DNA of 64,000 nucleotides. It comes from Pictodentalium vernedei. Lineage: Eukaryota; Mollusca; Scaphopoda; Dentaliida; Dentaliidae. The stretch is from contig CM062294.1 of assembly GCA_031216915.1 (NCBI GenBank), positions 390,591,217-390,655,216 of the forward strand, read 5' to 3'. A program made the position numbers and the translations under genes. The stretch's first letter is position 1. The number at the start of each line of letters is the position of its first letter. Under the pieces are notes generated by a model. It made no database searches. It saw only the letters and a program-made list of their open reading frames with translations, and had not been told where the DNA came from. This document shows positions 9,410 to 20,012 of the stretch, one piece after another.

Positions 9410-10039
9410 TCAAAGTGATGATTCTTTTGCCTGTTCTGATGTAATTTGTGCATCAGGTACCACATTACACCGTGTACTTTGTATATCAGGACAGTCAGGA
9501 AAATCAATTTCTATACCATCTATAAACATTTTGTCTAACTTAGTTTTGAAATTATTTGAAAGTGCAGCTTGTCTTGCAATTCTGGTACTAAATGATGGAC
9601 TTTGATCATTTAGTACCATGAGTGCAAATAAAGAATTAGAATCTGGAAAATCATCTAGACACTTGTCATATTTTTTCATTGTTGAAAATATTTGATTTAA
9701 AGTGAATCCATAATCCATCACTGATAATATTTTATCTGGGGGTGTTTGCATACATGTTGGTGGATTGTATAATTGACAATTTCTTATCAATTGAATATAA
9801 GAACAATTTGGTGACCACTTAACATTTTCTTGTAAAGGAATATCTTTTTCTTCCCAATTATGTAAACCTTGTCCACATACAAAACATTTTACTTTACCAT
9901 CTCCCACATAGAAAACCCCAGCTTTAGCTAATTCTTCTTTCTTGGATTTTAAAATAGGATTCGTAGTCATACTAAGACTCGAAAGTCTTCTTAACTCTGA
10001 TAAGTATATAGGATAAGTAGAATTATGTGGTAGAGACAT
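9410..10039 (-). CDS. BIR-domain (IAP-like) protein, one zinc ligand changed
   Basis: This 209-residue frame starts with ATG at 10,039, about 50 bp after the polymerase stop. Residues about 27-90 match a baculoviral IAP repeat: a leading L-A-x-A-G-V/F-F segment, then C-F-V-C, G, N-W and K-W-S-P-N-C. BIR domains normally bind zinc through C-x2-C-x16-H-x6-C and can block caspases. Here the spacing is exact but the His position is Asn (QENVKW) and the Trp of the D-x-P-W turn is Leu (DIPLQE). There is no RING finger; the remaining ~120 residues are unrecognised. An anti-cell-death role is an inference from the family. Whether this copy folds is doubtful because of the missing ligand. Confidence 0.8.
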   Translation of the reverse strand: MSLPHNSTYPIYLSELRRLSSLSMTTNPILKSKKEELAKAGVFYVGDGKVKCFVCGQGLHNWEEKDIPLQENVKWSPNCSYIQLIRNCQLYNPPTCMQTPPDKILSVMDYGFTLNQIFSTMKKYDKCLDDFPDSNSLFALMVLNDQSPSFSTRIARQAALSNNFKTKLDKMFIDGIEIDFPDCPDIQSTRCNVVPDAQITSEQAKESSL

Positions 10040-11708
10040 CTTGCCTGTTCAGTATTCAAAGTTGAAATGAGAAATCTGAAGGGTAATTTATACCTTAAAC
10101 CCATAAAGTCTTGTATCATATTTATCCACTACAAAACGTTTTGTGTACACAGATCTGAATGTTTTGGTTTGTCTTTCACTTGTGACTTGTCTGTTCTTGT
10201 TACGTTTAATTCTGTGTGTGTATTCAGTGTTCAATTTGTAATTGTGTCTGTCTTGAACACATTCCACCTTGGATTCAAAATTGACTTTCTGTGATGTATT
10301 GTAATCTAATGTGATTCCTTTAACTTTACATGATGTGTGTATTTGACCATCTTTAATGTATTTGTAACCATAATTTTTTGGACCTAATCCTACATATTCA
10401 ATAATTTTTGCATCTGGATGTTCATCTGTCCATTGACCTAACCTACTGTTTACAGTTTGTGGATTCCAAAGTGAGAGGTTATGGATGTAAATACAACTGT
10501 CTGTGTCAAAATATAAACTCGTCTACCCAAAAGTCCTATTACTTTATATAATTCCATTCGTGCATAAGCTGTGACAAAAGATGCAACTGCAACATTAGCT
10601 GATTTGTGAGGTTCATAAACATCTGTAGACTTTGTGTAATTGACTAAGATACTTTTATCATGATCAAGCAATTCAACATTTTTAATAATGATGTCTTTAT
10701 CTTGTATCAGGTCAAAATATTTTGATGGGTCTTGCATGTATTCTGTTTTAGTTTTTTTGTGCACTTTTCCCCCATAAACAGTTCAACACGGTTTTAGCAA
10801 ATGATCTTTGTCCTGGATTTTTTTCAATATTTTCCAAATGTATGTTTTCAATTTGTGCATAGTCTTTCTTAAACGTGTCTTGGTCTGTTTCTGTTTTCAC
10901 CCAATCTGGATATCCACTGGCTTCTTGTTTCATTTTTAAATATTTGTTCACATAATGTTTGTAAATTTCTGAAGACCATTCTTCCCAGTGCCAAATCTGA
11001 TAAGTGTCAAGTAATGTGTATCCCATCCCAAAAGCTTTAAAACGTTCAACAGATGTCCATGTACCTGTAATACTGCATTGATCTGGTGTGTGTTCACATT
11101 TGTCTAATTCTTGTTCTGCATACGTATTGCAAAGTGTAAAAACCATTTTCTTGTTGCAATGAATTGGTAATACTGGCATGTGTAGAGACTGTGGTGGTAA
11201 AACTTTACATTTGATAAGTCCCCTGTACTGTCTTATATTATTCATGTCTATGTTTTCTTTTGTGAGTATATTTGGATGACCTACTGGATATTCTCTGTGT
11301 TTATTGACATAAGGATAGAGTGAACAGATATCTAGTATTTTATTTCATTGCCTGTGTTTTGGTCTATTTTATGATGTAATTTAATGGCATTTGTTCCACA
11401 AGCTTTAAGGGAAATAATTTTGTTCCCATTCATAATTACATCAGGAGTTGTTGTACCAGTTTCAATGAGCTGTCTTAAAATAAATTGTCCATCAAAACCT
11501 CTTAAATTGTGAGCAATAGCTGTTGTCCCTTTATGTTCCTTACTGAAAAGCCAATCACAAAAATATGATAAAGTAGATTCCCCTTTAAAAATTGATTGCC
11601 GTTGTCCAAATTTGTCACAGGAAATCAGGGCTGGGGTAATTGTAATTGGTAATTGTAATTACCTGCAATTAATTACTTTTTTTTAAAGTAATTGGCTGTA
11701 ATTGGTAA

Positions 11709-12856
11709 TTGAGGATTTTTTCAATTACTTGTAATTGTAATGTAATTAATTACATTGAAAATTCTCCTGTAATTGCAATTACTTGTGTGTGTTTAACTGT
11801 TGATCTTTGGTCAAACAGACAAATGAAAGGTTTCTTGGGTATAACTGGGCACTACATACTAAACTGGAATATGTACTCGGTGATGATAGCATGCAAAAGA
11901 TTTAAAGGGAGACATACTGCAGAGAACATAAGGGAGGAATATGAGGAGGCAATATCATCCTATAATATATCAGAAAAGGTCACAAATATTATAACAGACA
12001 ATGGATCAAATATTTTAAAAGCATTTAAGTTTGGCCTACCAGGCTTTGAAAGTGAAACATCTGACTGTTCTTCAGGAGAAAATATTGATGATGAAAATAG
12101 TGAATTTGATAAATTGGTACAAGATGAATTCTTCGACATTTTACCAAAACATGGCTCTTGTTATGCACACACTCTACAACTTGTTGTGAATGATGGTTTA
12201 AAGTGTGCAAACCAACATATGAAAAATCTTATTACTAAAGCCTCAAAAATTGTGAGTCATGTCAGGAAATCTGTCCTTGCTTCAGACATTTTGGCATGAT
12301 TTCAGTGTTGAGGGACTCTATTGAAAAGAGATTATCCCATTATGAATATGAACTTGAGTATAAATTAGCTGCCACTTTAGACCCCAGGTTTAAACTTCGT
12401 TGGTGTAACAATGAAGAAACAAGAAAATTGAAACAACAAATTATCACAGAAATGAACCAACATGAGAATGAGTTGAAATCCACCAAAGAGGTTAACCCTG
12501 CCAAGAAATATAAAAATGACAGAGGTGACTCCACAAATGACTTTTTCAGTTTTATGGAAAAGTCAGACACTGCAGTTATTGAGTCATCTTCAGATAAGGA
12601 GTTAAATGATTATCTGCATAGTCCATGCATAGAAATGACATCAAACCCCTTAACATTTTGGAAGCTTCACTCAGAAACTTATCCACTTTTATCCATTCTG
12701 GCATCTAAATATTTGACAATGCCTGTATCATCCGCCCCCGTGGAAAGACTTTTTAGTATTGCTGGTAAAGTGTTTAAACCTGATAAATGTGCCCTTAGAG
12801 ATGATACATTTCAAAAACTAATGATGGTAAAATGCAATAGTCACATACCCCCATAA
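11709..12856 (+). pseudogene. hAT transposase (ZBED-like), internally deleted
   Basis: The first frame (11,709-12,299) holds the start of the RNase-H-like catalytic fold: LTVDLWSNRQMKGFLGITGHY with the first Asp, then IITDNGSNILKAF with the second Asp, and CYAHTLQLVV. The second frame (12,296-12,856) holds LAATLDPRFKL and the C-terminal dimerisation motif with LASKYLTMPVSSAPVERLFS. The N-terminal BED zinc finger is not visible, and the stretch between the two frames is much shorter than in full-length relatives, so part of the insertion domain is deleted. The last catalytic Glu region is probably lost. It is inactive. Confidence 0.85.
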
Positions 12857-12958
12857 GATGTGCTAATGTAAAAAAAAGGTATATGTTAGTCTACACAAAA
12901 TAAATTAATTGGTTCTCAGGCAATTCTTTTTTTTCAAATCAGGGAATTATGTGAGTTT

Positions 12959-13040
12959 GCAATATATTTGACTTGTTATAATTCATGAGAGAGTGCCTAT
13001 AGGCACTCTCTCATAAATTGTAACAAATCAAATATATTGC
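12959..13040. repeat. 82-bp palindrome inside the hAT element
   Basis: Two 41-base arms, differing at only a few positions, meet at CCTATAGG. The outer part reads GCAATATATTTGA and the inner part GAGAGAGTGCCTA. It could be a very small foldback MITE that landed 3' of the transposase, or a cruciform-forming part of hAT. Confidence 0.85.
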
Positions 13041-15178
13041 AGCACAAAAAATAAATATACATCTGATGCATCAATGAAAAAACTTTAAAAGTTTCGAGTC
13101 TCCTGAGTTTGTACTAATATTGTAATACACTGAAAGACAGTAAAAAGGTTCAATTCCATAAGGGATTGCCTTATTTTTTTGCCTAAGTTTGAATTGTTTT
13201 TCTCAAAAAAATGTGTCATAAGATGTGCTAATGTACAAAAAAGATATGTACATATTTTATTTGTTTTTGTTAGAATTGAAAGTTGAAAGTAATAAAGTAC
13301 ATGTATGGATCTTTACTGAGTGTTTCTTGTTATTTCATATTGCAATAAAGTATACACTACATTGAGGGTGGATTATGGCCAAATCACCTGAAAGTTGTAT
13401 TTTCCACCAATATAAATTCATAATTTCTGAGAAAGGGCTTAAAAACCACTTGCAAATGTTCTGTTGATAGACCTCCATGTTAACCCTGGGGTCCACCAAA
13501 AGATAATTTGTCAGTGATTTCTCCAAAAAGTTGTGAAAAGTAATTGAAAGTAATTAAAAGTAATTAATTACTTTTCAAAAAGTAATTGTAATTGTAATCA
13601 ATTACTTTTAAAAAACAAGTAATTGTAATTGTAATTGTAATTGCATTTTCCCAATGTAATTGTAATTGTAATTAATTACTTTCAATGTAATTGACCCCAG
13701 CCCTGTAGGAAATACATTCTTGATCTATAGATTTGCAAATACATTCCCCACATGCACAATGAGCAACACAGAAATTTGGGATATGAACTCCTGAGTCTTG
13801 TGTGGTTTCAAAATCAAAAAAATACAAATGGAATGTTTGGTAATTTTTCATCCTTGGGTGAAGTGTATTTAGGAATGAAACATTAGTGATCAGAATTAAC
13901 TACCTGTTGACAATATTTACATTTTTTGAATCCTTCACAAATGTGTTTTCCTTTTGTTGGATATATTAATTAAATGCACTGTTTACATTTTTGAACTAAT
14001 TTACAAATTATTTTTTCTTCTTTCCCCTTTGTAGTGATATGGTTATTATAGTATGATGGACTTCTAAATTGTCTATTACAACTGTAACAGGTGGGATGTT
14101 CGGGAATACACTTTGTTGGAGCATAGCAAACACAACCAAAAGGGCACATGTGGCGTTCTCTGTTATTATTCCCTTTACTGCAAAGTTCACAATAGTAGTG
14201 ACATCCTAAAACCCCAGTAATTGTAGTGATGGTATCAAAATGCTGGTCATGGTGGTAAATATGAATAACTTTACTATCAGTGGTGGTAATTGGAGGTTTG
14301 AATTAAAATTCACTTTTTGCATACTGTGGATGAATTTTGATGACATACTCTGGGTAAAGCAGGTCTTGTATTTTATAATATTCTTCATATCCACAAGGAA
14401 TATTATAATCAAGACCTGTTTTGTCCATCAGTGCCTTAGCTTCCAACTCTTCTTGTGCCAGTCTATCAGAATATCTAATATTTTTCCTTTTCTTTTGCCA
14501 AAGTTCTGAATTATCTCTATCAACATGACACTTTCCCACTACAATGGCCTGTGCAAGACACATTGAATCATTAACATTTTAAATTTCAATAATACTTCTC
14601 TTGTTTCCAACCATTTTATCAACAGATGAAAATGAAATTGGTGCGTGTCACCCAGGCCCTTGTGGTAGAGAAGTGTGTGTTATTTCTAAAGATAACTGCC
14701 CATCATGGATAGTAAAATTAGCATTTGATTGTCCAACTTTTTCTATTTCATCTAATATTCGTGTTACCAGTGATAGCCGAAGCGTTAGTAAATGGGATAA
14801 ATATACCTATTTCTAATTAACTGATATTCTCATTGGATCGTTATCTTCTACACCACATTCTTCTTTAATATCTTCTACCATACTTTCAAATACTTTTCCA
14901 AGGATGTCAAATAGATTCTTCTGATTAAATTGTTTAAAGGTTATTCTGCATACATGGGATTTAGAATGGAATTTTCTTGATGTTCTTTGTAGGAGAGGGT
15001 GGATGTTGTATAAGTCTTCTACTCTCTGTTTCTTGTTATCTACTTCACTCTCTGTCTCACTATATTCTCCAATGGCTCTCTTCATCTTTTTTCTTCTATC
15101 TTCTTCTAGCTGTGAAAATATGTCTTGTCTTCTTGAAGTCACAAAACCAAGTGTGAAACATCCTAAGATTCTTCCACC

Positions 15179-15185
15179 TTTTATA
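15179..15185 (-). promoter_or_regulatory. TATA-like box upstream of the polymerase gene
   Basis: TATAAAA on the minus strand lies about 40 bp before the first open codons of the polymerase frame and just inside a hairpin (15,193-15,226). Assignment as a promoter is a guess from position. Confidence 0.25.
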
Positions 15186-15192
15186 CTTTTTT

Positions 15193-15226
15193 AATGTACA
15201 TTTAAATTTGTGTTTAAATGTACATT
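15193..15226. repeat. Perfect hairpin, 14-bp arms
   Basis: AATGTACATTTAAA and its exact complement flank a 6-base loop TTTGTG. It sits just upstream of the polymerase gene. A related half (AATGTACATTTAAAT) recurs at about 16,866-16,880. Confidence 0.85.
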
Positions 15227-15477
15227 CAATACCCACTGAATTATACTGTTAATAAATGTTTCTTATACACATTTGAAAAAGTCATTGTCAAGTATGCAAT
15301 CCACCAACTCTATGGGAAAATTCCTATGGTAAATATTTTAAAGCTTTTGTTTGTTAATGTATCTTTCAATCTTCATTAAAATCACTAATACATTTAACAA
15401 CTGGTGTATAGTATTCAGAGGTCGTTGGGTGTAAAAGACAGGAATGTTTTCCAACTCGGAGTTTTATTTATAAACAT

Positions 15478-15775
15478 AAAAAAACTTGCAAAATAGAAAA
15501 AAACATTTGCAAACACAAAAAAATATTTTTTGTTCTGAAATATTTTTTTTCCGTTTTGCAAGTTTATTTTATAAGAAAATATTTTTTGTTATTGCAAATT
15601 AATTTTATGAAAAAAACTTTTTCATAAAAATAATTTACAAACACAAAAAATATTTTCTTATTAAATAAACTTGCAAAACAGAAAAAACATTTCAGAACTA
15701 AAAAAATTTTTATGTTTGCAAATTAATTTTATGAAAAAGTTTTTTCATAAAAATAATTTGCAAACACAAAAAATA
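15478..15775. repeat. AT-rich foldback array, copy 1
   Basis: Multiple nested inverted repeats are built from TTTGCAAACACAAAAAATATT, ACTTGCAAAATAG and TTATGAAAAAGTTTTTTCATAA. A related array lies at 18,190-18,500, and both end in AAATAAATTGATGTACAGTGG (15,770 and 18,487) in the same orientation. Confidence 0.8.
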
Positions 15776-16249
15776 AATTGATGTACAGTGGAAACTTAAG
15801 TGCAACACAAAAGCTAATTGCATTACACCATTTGAAATGTATTACATGGTGGTTTTAAAAAAACACATTGGTGTGAAATATTTGCATACTTTGTGATTAC
15901 AGGGGATACGTCTACGTTTTTCTCTCTTCGTGTTTTTTGCTATGAAAAACTTGGCTCGGAACCCCAAACCAAAGTTGTAGCTGAATCCCCCCAACTAAAA
16001 TTAACTTTTGTAACCACAAAGTATTATATTTTGCCAAAACATAAGGGAACTATGAGGTTCACACCTTTTTGAATTGAATCTGAATTCCAACTTCGCCATG
16101 ATCTTCGTATCCACTTCATCTGTACAAAGAACGATCTTCTCTCCTCACTGGTTCACTATCAAATGAACTGTTTCCCGCCATACTGAGATTATAAATATCC
16201 AACACGGATGTCTCAGAAAAAATCACTCAAGCTTAACGACTATGGTTGG

Positions 16250-17420
16250 AATGCCTGTGTTGAATATGGATTTGTGTTTGTTTTGACAGATAATAGTCTA
16301 TAACTTTTTAATTACTGAACGGATTGTGGTGGTTAAGATATCATCTTAAACTACACCTCACAAGCTTTACGATGGTATATAATATGTTCAGATAGAATAA
16401 TTATGAGCGAAGATATTCGAATAAATAGGTACAAGTACAGATATCGGAGTGTTTGACCCATTGTTCTAAACAATAATAAATTGTTCTGCTGTTATAAATG
16501 CATGGTAAAAGTCGCAGGGAACTCGTGTATTTCAAAAATAAAGTTGGTCGATCACATTTCATTGATGGAAAATAATATTTCAGGTGTTATTCTGGTGTCG
16601 ATAAACACACACAATGTTAAGCCAGTATTGATTTTTTGATTTGCAAAGCAGTGGTTATTTTCAGCGAAGACGCGCTATATTTAAACCACTTCCCAGAAAA
16701 TGACGTTGTGTTAAGTGACGTTTTATTTTCCAGGAAATCGACTCTAGCACGTAACATTACAATCAACCTCCTCCACATTAAACTCACTAAACACATTTAA
16801 CAAGTGGCGTATAGTATCCAGAGGTTATTGAGTGCAAAAGATAGCAAAACTGTTTGTAACCAAATGAATGTACATTTAAATAGTGTGTCAGTGCATTTTA
16901 TGGGATGCCTGTGTTGAATATGGATTTGTGTTTCTTTTAACAGATAACAGTCCATAACATTTTAATTACCAAACGGATTATGGTGGTTAAAATATCATCT
17001 AAAACTACAACTCACAAGCTTTACGATGGTATATAATATGTTCAGACAGAATAATTATGAGAGAAGATATTCAAATAAATAGGTTTTTAAAAGTACGGAT
17101 ATCGTGGGAGTGTTTGACCCGTTGTTCTAAAAAATAATAAATTGTTCTGCTGTTAAGTGCATGGTATAAGTTGTGGGGAACTCATTTATTTAAAAAATCA
17201 AGTTGGTCGATCACATTTCATGGATGGAAAGTAATGTTTCAGGTGTTATTCTGGTGTCAATATAACACTCAATGTTAAGTCAGTATTGATTTTTTTATTT
17301 GTAAAGCAGTGGTTATTTACAGCGAAGACGCGCTATATTTAAACCACTTCCAAGAAAATGACGTTGTGCTTCGTGACGTTTTATTTTCCAGGAAATCGAC
17401 TCTAACACCTAGCATTACAA
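16250..17420. repeat. Direct duplication of ~520 bp
   Basis: 16,250-16,760 (GCCTGTGTTGAATATGGATT to GTAACATTACAAT) is repeated at 16,908-17,420 with about 90% identity by eye. A ~45-bp piece near 15,393 (GGTGTATAGTATTCAGAGGT) also recurs near 16,805. No coding frame is conserved across copies. Confidence 0.85.
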
Positions 17421-18189
17421 TTCAATGTGTGTTTTGTTTATCATAGGATTATAATTGTTCAGAGAACTTTTAGATTACAATTAATTCATCGCTTATATTG
17501 GATATTTTACTTGAATCATTTTGAAGGTATTGGTGTATTTTCTTCAATACATTTGTTATAGGATAGACAGTAAATTTTTTACAACTCAAATAACAGATAG
17601 CGTTCTTGTATTTGCAAATTCGTATTCGTACAAATAGGTATATGAAATATGATTTGTGTGATTATGAATTTATGACTAGAGACTATCGACTTGATATTGT
17701 AAGTTGATAAGCATTCAGAAAAACTCAAAGTACTGGCGCTATTGTGTCATTTTTTAAAAATTGGAGAGATATCCATGGGATAAACAAATGTAACTTGAAA
17801 GGATATTTACAATGACAAGACGAGAAGGGAGAAATGACAATTTTACATCTTTCCTCAAGTTATACAGAAATGAACAGCCTTTTTCAAGGCTAAAAAATAT
17901 TGGAAAGCGATTTTTCTATCTAAACAAATAAAAGTCTCAGAAAGAGAGACACAGTTCCATTACCCATTCTGTGGGTGATTGTTGATATTGAGAGTTGTAT
18001 CAATGAGAGATATCCTAAAACAAGTTTGGAATAAAAAATGTTGCAATTACGTCAGAGTGCCTCCAGGATTGTCTATGACTATGGGGAAAAAACTGTGGTT
18101 ACAAACACAAATTTAACAGTGAAAACTCCCATAGATATTGGTTCGCCAGAGAAAAATCCAGGTCTAGGTACATAAAATATTTCCTTATA
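17421..18189. other. AT-rich, no gene seen
   Basis: No long open frame, RNA gene or clear repeat was found. It lies between the duplicated block and the second foldback array and may belong to the same unknown element. Confidence 0.35.
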
Positions 18190-18500
18190 AAATAAAAACT
18201 TGAAAAATAGAAAAATAATTTGCAAACACAAAAAATATTTTCTTAGAAAATATATTTTGTGTTTGCAAATTTATTTTCACAAAAAACTTTTTCATAAAAT
18301 TTATGAAAAAGCTTTTTGTGAAAATAAATTTGCAAACACAAAATCTATTTTCTTAGAAAATATTTTTTGTGATTGCAAATTATTTTTCTATTTTCCGAAA
18401 CACAAAAAACAAAAAACATTTAAGCTAAACAAAAATTAATTTGCAAACCTCAAAAAAACATTTATTATTAATTTGCAAACCCAAAAAATAAATTGATGTA
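18190..18500. repeat. AT-rich foldback array, copy 2
   Basis: Contains near-perfect palindromes centred near 18,300 (CTTTTTCATAAA / TTTATGAAAAAG) and 18,245, made of the same TTTGCAAACACAAAA module as 15,478-15,775. The short reading frame across it is an effect of AT-rich repeats. Confidence 0.8.
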
Positions 18501-18566
18501 CAGTGGAAACTTATAAGCAAAAAAAATGTACTATAGGAGCTGGCTGCAAGCATAATGTGGGAGCCA

Positions 18567-18770
18567 CTATAGACCAAAACATTTTTAACACTGAGTTTCC
18601 ATAGGCCCCATAGGGTTAGTGTTAAATTGTGTAACTTATAGGCCAAAACTTATAGACCAAAACTTATAAACCAAAATGTCTGTAACTTATAGACCAAACA
18701 TGTATGCACTGGTGGCACATTGCATACATGTTTGGTCTATAAGTTACAGACATTTAAGTCACTTGCTTAA
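18567..18770 (+). repeat. Direct repeat, copy 2, ending in a 31-bp-arm hairpin
   Basis: Homologous to 5,808-5,984 in the same orientation. It extends into a hairpin: GTCTGTAACTTATAGACC ... at 18,676 is exactly complementary to ... GGTCTATAAGTTACAGAC ending at 18,752, with ACATGTATGCA/TGCATACATGT flanking a loop of about 12 bases. The pair encloses the viral cluster and the foldback arrays (12.6 kb). Confidence 0.85.
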
Positions 18771-18997
18771 ATTTCTTGTTTGGAACTTACTTTAGTGATG
18801 CAGATTCACTTTTTTTCAAAGAAACTCAGTAAGTCAAAATTTGGGCTCCCAAACTTTGGGCTACACTCAAAATTTCTATTTTCAGATCCAATGGGCAGAT
18901 GTGAACCAAATTTGTCATGTAGTATGCAACTGTGTCATAAGTATTTCATTTATGCCAGAATTTTTTAATTAATTTTTTTTTTTTTGGGGGGGGGGGA

Positions 18998-20010
18998 CCT
19001 ACAGACCGCAGCTCTCACTCGATCAGTTCCAAATTTCATACGTGGCTTTGGGGCAATGGCTAGATGGGAGGTATCGATTTTTTTCAAATTTCGTTGAAAA
19101 ACATGGCAGACAGCGGCCATCTTAGATTTGGCATATAAACTGGCAACAATTCTACTGGCACACCCTATAGGTCGCATTTGTAACTTGATTAGTTTCACGT
19201 TTCATATGTAGCTTTGGTGCGACGTTTAGATGGCAGCTGTTGAATATTTTCGAATTTCGTTGAAAAATATGGCCGCCAGCTTCCATCTTGGATTTGGCAC
19301 ATAAATTGCCAATAATTTCATTGGCACACCATACAGGCCACATCTCTCACCCCAATAGTTCCAAGGTTTATATGTGCCTTCAAGACAATACCTAGGTGGA
19401 GGCTATTGAATTTTTCTGAATTCTGTTGAAAAACATGGACGCCAGTGGCCATCTTAGATCTGGCACATAAATTGTCGACAGTTCCATTGACACAGGTCGC
19501 TTCACTCACTTGATTAGTTCCAAATTTCACATGTGGCTTTAGGACAATGTCTAGATGGGAGCTATCGAATATCGTTGAATGAAAAACATGGCCACGAGCT
19601 GTCAATAATTTCATTGGCACACCCTACAGGCCGCATCTCTCACCCGACTAGTTCCAAATTTCATGTGTGGCTTTAGGAGAATGTCAAGATGGGAGCTATT
19701 TTTCTGAATTTCGTTAAAACTATGGCCGCCAGTGGCCATCTTAGATTTGTCACATTTATTGTTAACAAGTCCATTGGCACACCATGCAGACCGCATCTCT
19801 AACCCAATCTTTTTCAAATTTTATATGTAGCTTTGGTGTGATGTCTAGATGGGCGCTGTCAAATTTGTCTGAATTTCATTGAAAAACATCGCCATCATCA
19901 GCCATCTTGGATTTGGTACATAAATTGTCAACAATTCCATAGTGCTCCCTACTGGTCACATCCCTCGCCTGGTCTTTTTCAGGTTTCATATGTAGCTTTG
20001 GAGCGATGTT
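18998..20010. repeat. Degenerate tandem array, unit ~155 bp
   Basis: About seven units share GGCCGCATCTCTCACCCGA, TTCCAAATTTCATATGTGGC, GAAAAACATGGCCGCCAG and CCATCTTAGATTTGGCACA. The array is cut by the Helentron-like element at 20,013. Minus-strand open frames across it are repeat-derived. Confidence 0.85.
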
Positions 20011-20012
20011 CT

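Larger units (their letters stand above)
11626..13705 (+). mobile_element. hAT-superfamily DNA transposon
   Basis: The ends form inverted repeats: CAGGGCTGGGGTAATT on the left, and on the right the complement of CAGGGCTGGGGTCAATT. Flanks are CAGGAAAT (11,618-11,625) and TAGGAAAT (13,706-13,713), an 8-bp target duplication with one mismatch, the length expected for hAT. Both subterminal regions (11,636-11,790 and 13,540-13,695) are packed with TAATTGTAATT-type hexamer repeats. Removing the 2,080 bp plus one duplication rejoins the polymerase gene. A transposase pseudogene lies inside. Confidence 0.93.
5980..15142 (-). mobile_element. Polinton/adintovirus-like gene cluster (relic)
   Basis: All virus-type genes read leftward and are tightly packed. 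In transcription order they are a protein-primed family B DNA polymerase, a BIR-domain protein, an unknown protein, a FtsK/HerA-type packaging ATPase, a second unknown, a lysine-rich basic protein, a small protein with a hydrophobic C-terminus, a minor virion-type protein, and the C-terminal half of a double-jelly-roll major capsid protein. PolB + packaging ATPase + this capsid family defines Polintons/Mavericks and adintoviruses. I found no integrase and no adenain-like protease in the window. The hAT insertion, three or more frameshifts, an in-frame stop and a capsid deletion show that it is defunct. Its left edge is the direct repeat at 5,808-5,984; its right edge is unclear beyond 15,142. 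Confidence 0.85.
10088..15142 (-). pseudogene. Protein-primed family B DNA polymerase, interrupted by hAT
   Basis: Pieces in order (minus strand): a charged N-terminal region (15,142-14,813); a segment with CLAQAIVVGK (14,563-14,303); a Cys-rich zinc-ribbon-like stretch (about 14,190-13,706); the hAT element; the exonuclease region with AHNLRGFDGQFIL (11,625-11,246); the thumb/palm part with KQEASGYPDWV and NPGQRSFAKTVLN (11,245-10,748); then NVAVASFVTAYARMELY (10,764-10,450). Frameshifts lie in an A-run near 10,755 and again near 10,480, immediately before the catalytic FDTDS motif, after which the frame is open to the stop at 10,088. More breaks lie at 13.9-14.8 kb. The first frame has no early ATG. 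The gene would replicate the element by protein priming; this copy cannot. Confidence 0.85.

Noticed and set aside
10067-10294. Plus-strand frame of 75 codons
   Set aside because: It is the antisense of the polymerase C-terminal region.
14601-14816. 71-codon plus-strand frame
   Set aside because: Antisense to the decayed N-terminal part of the viral polymerase.
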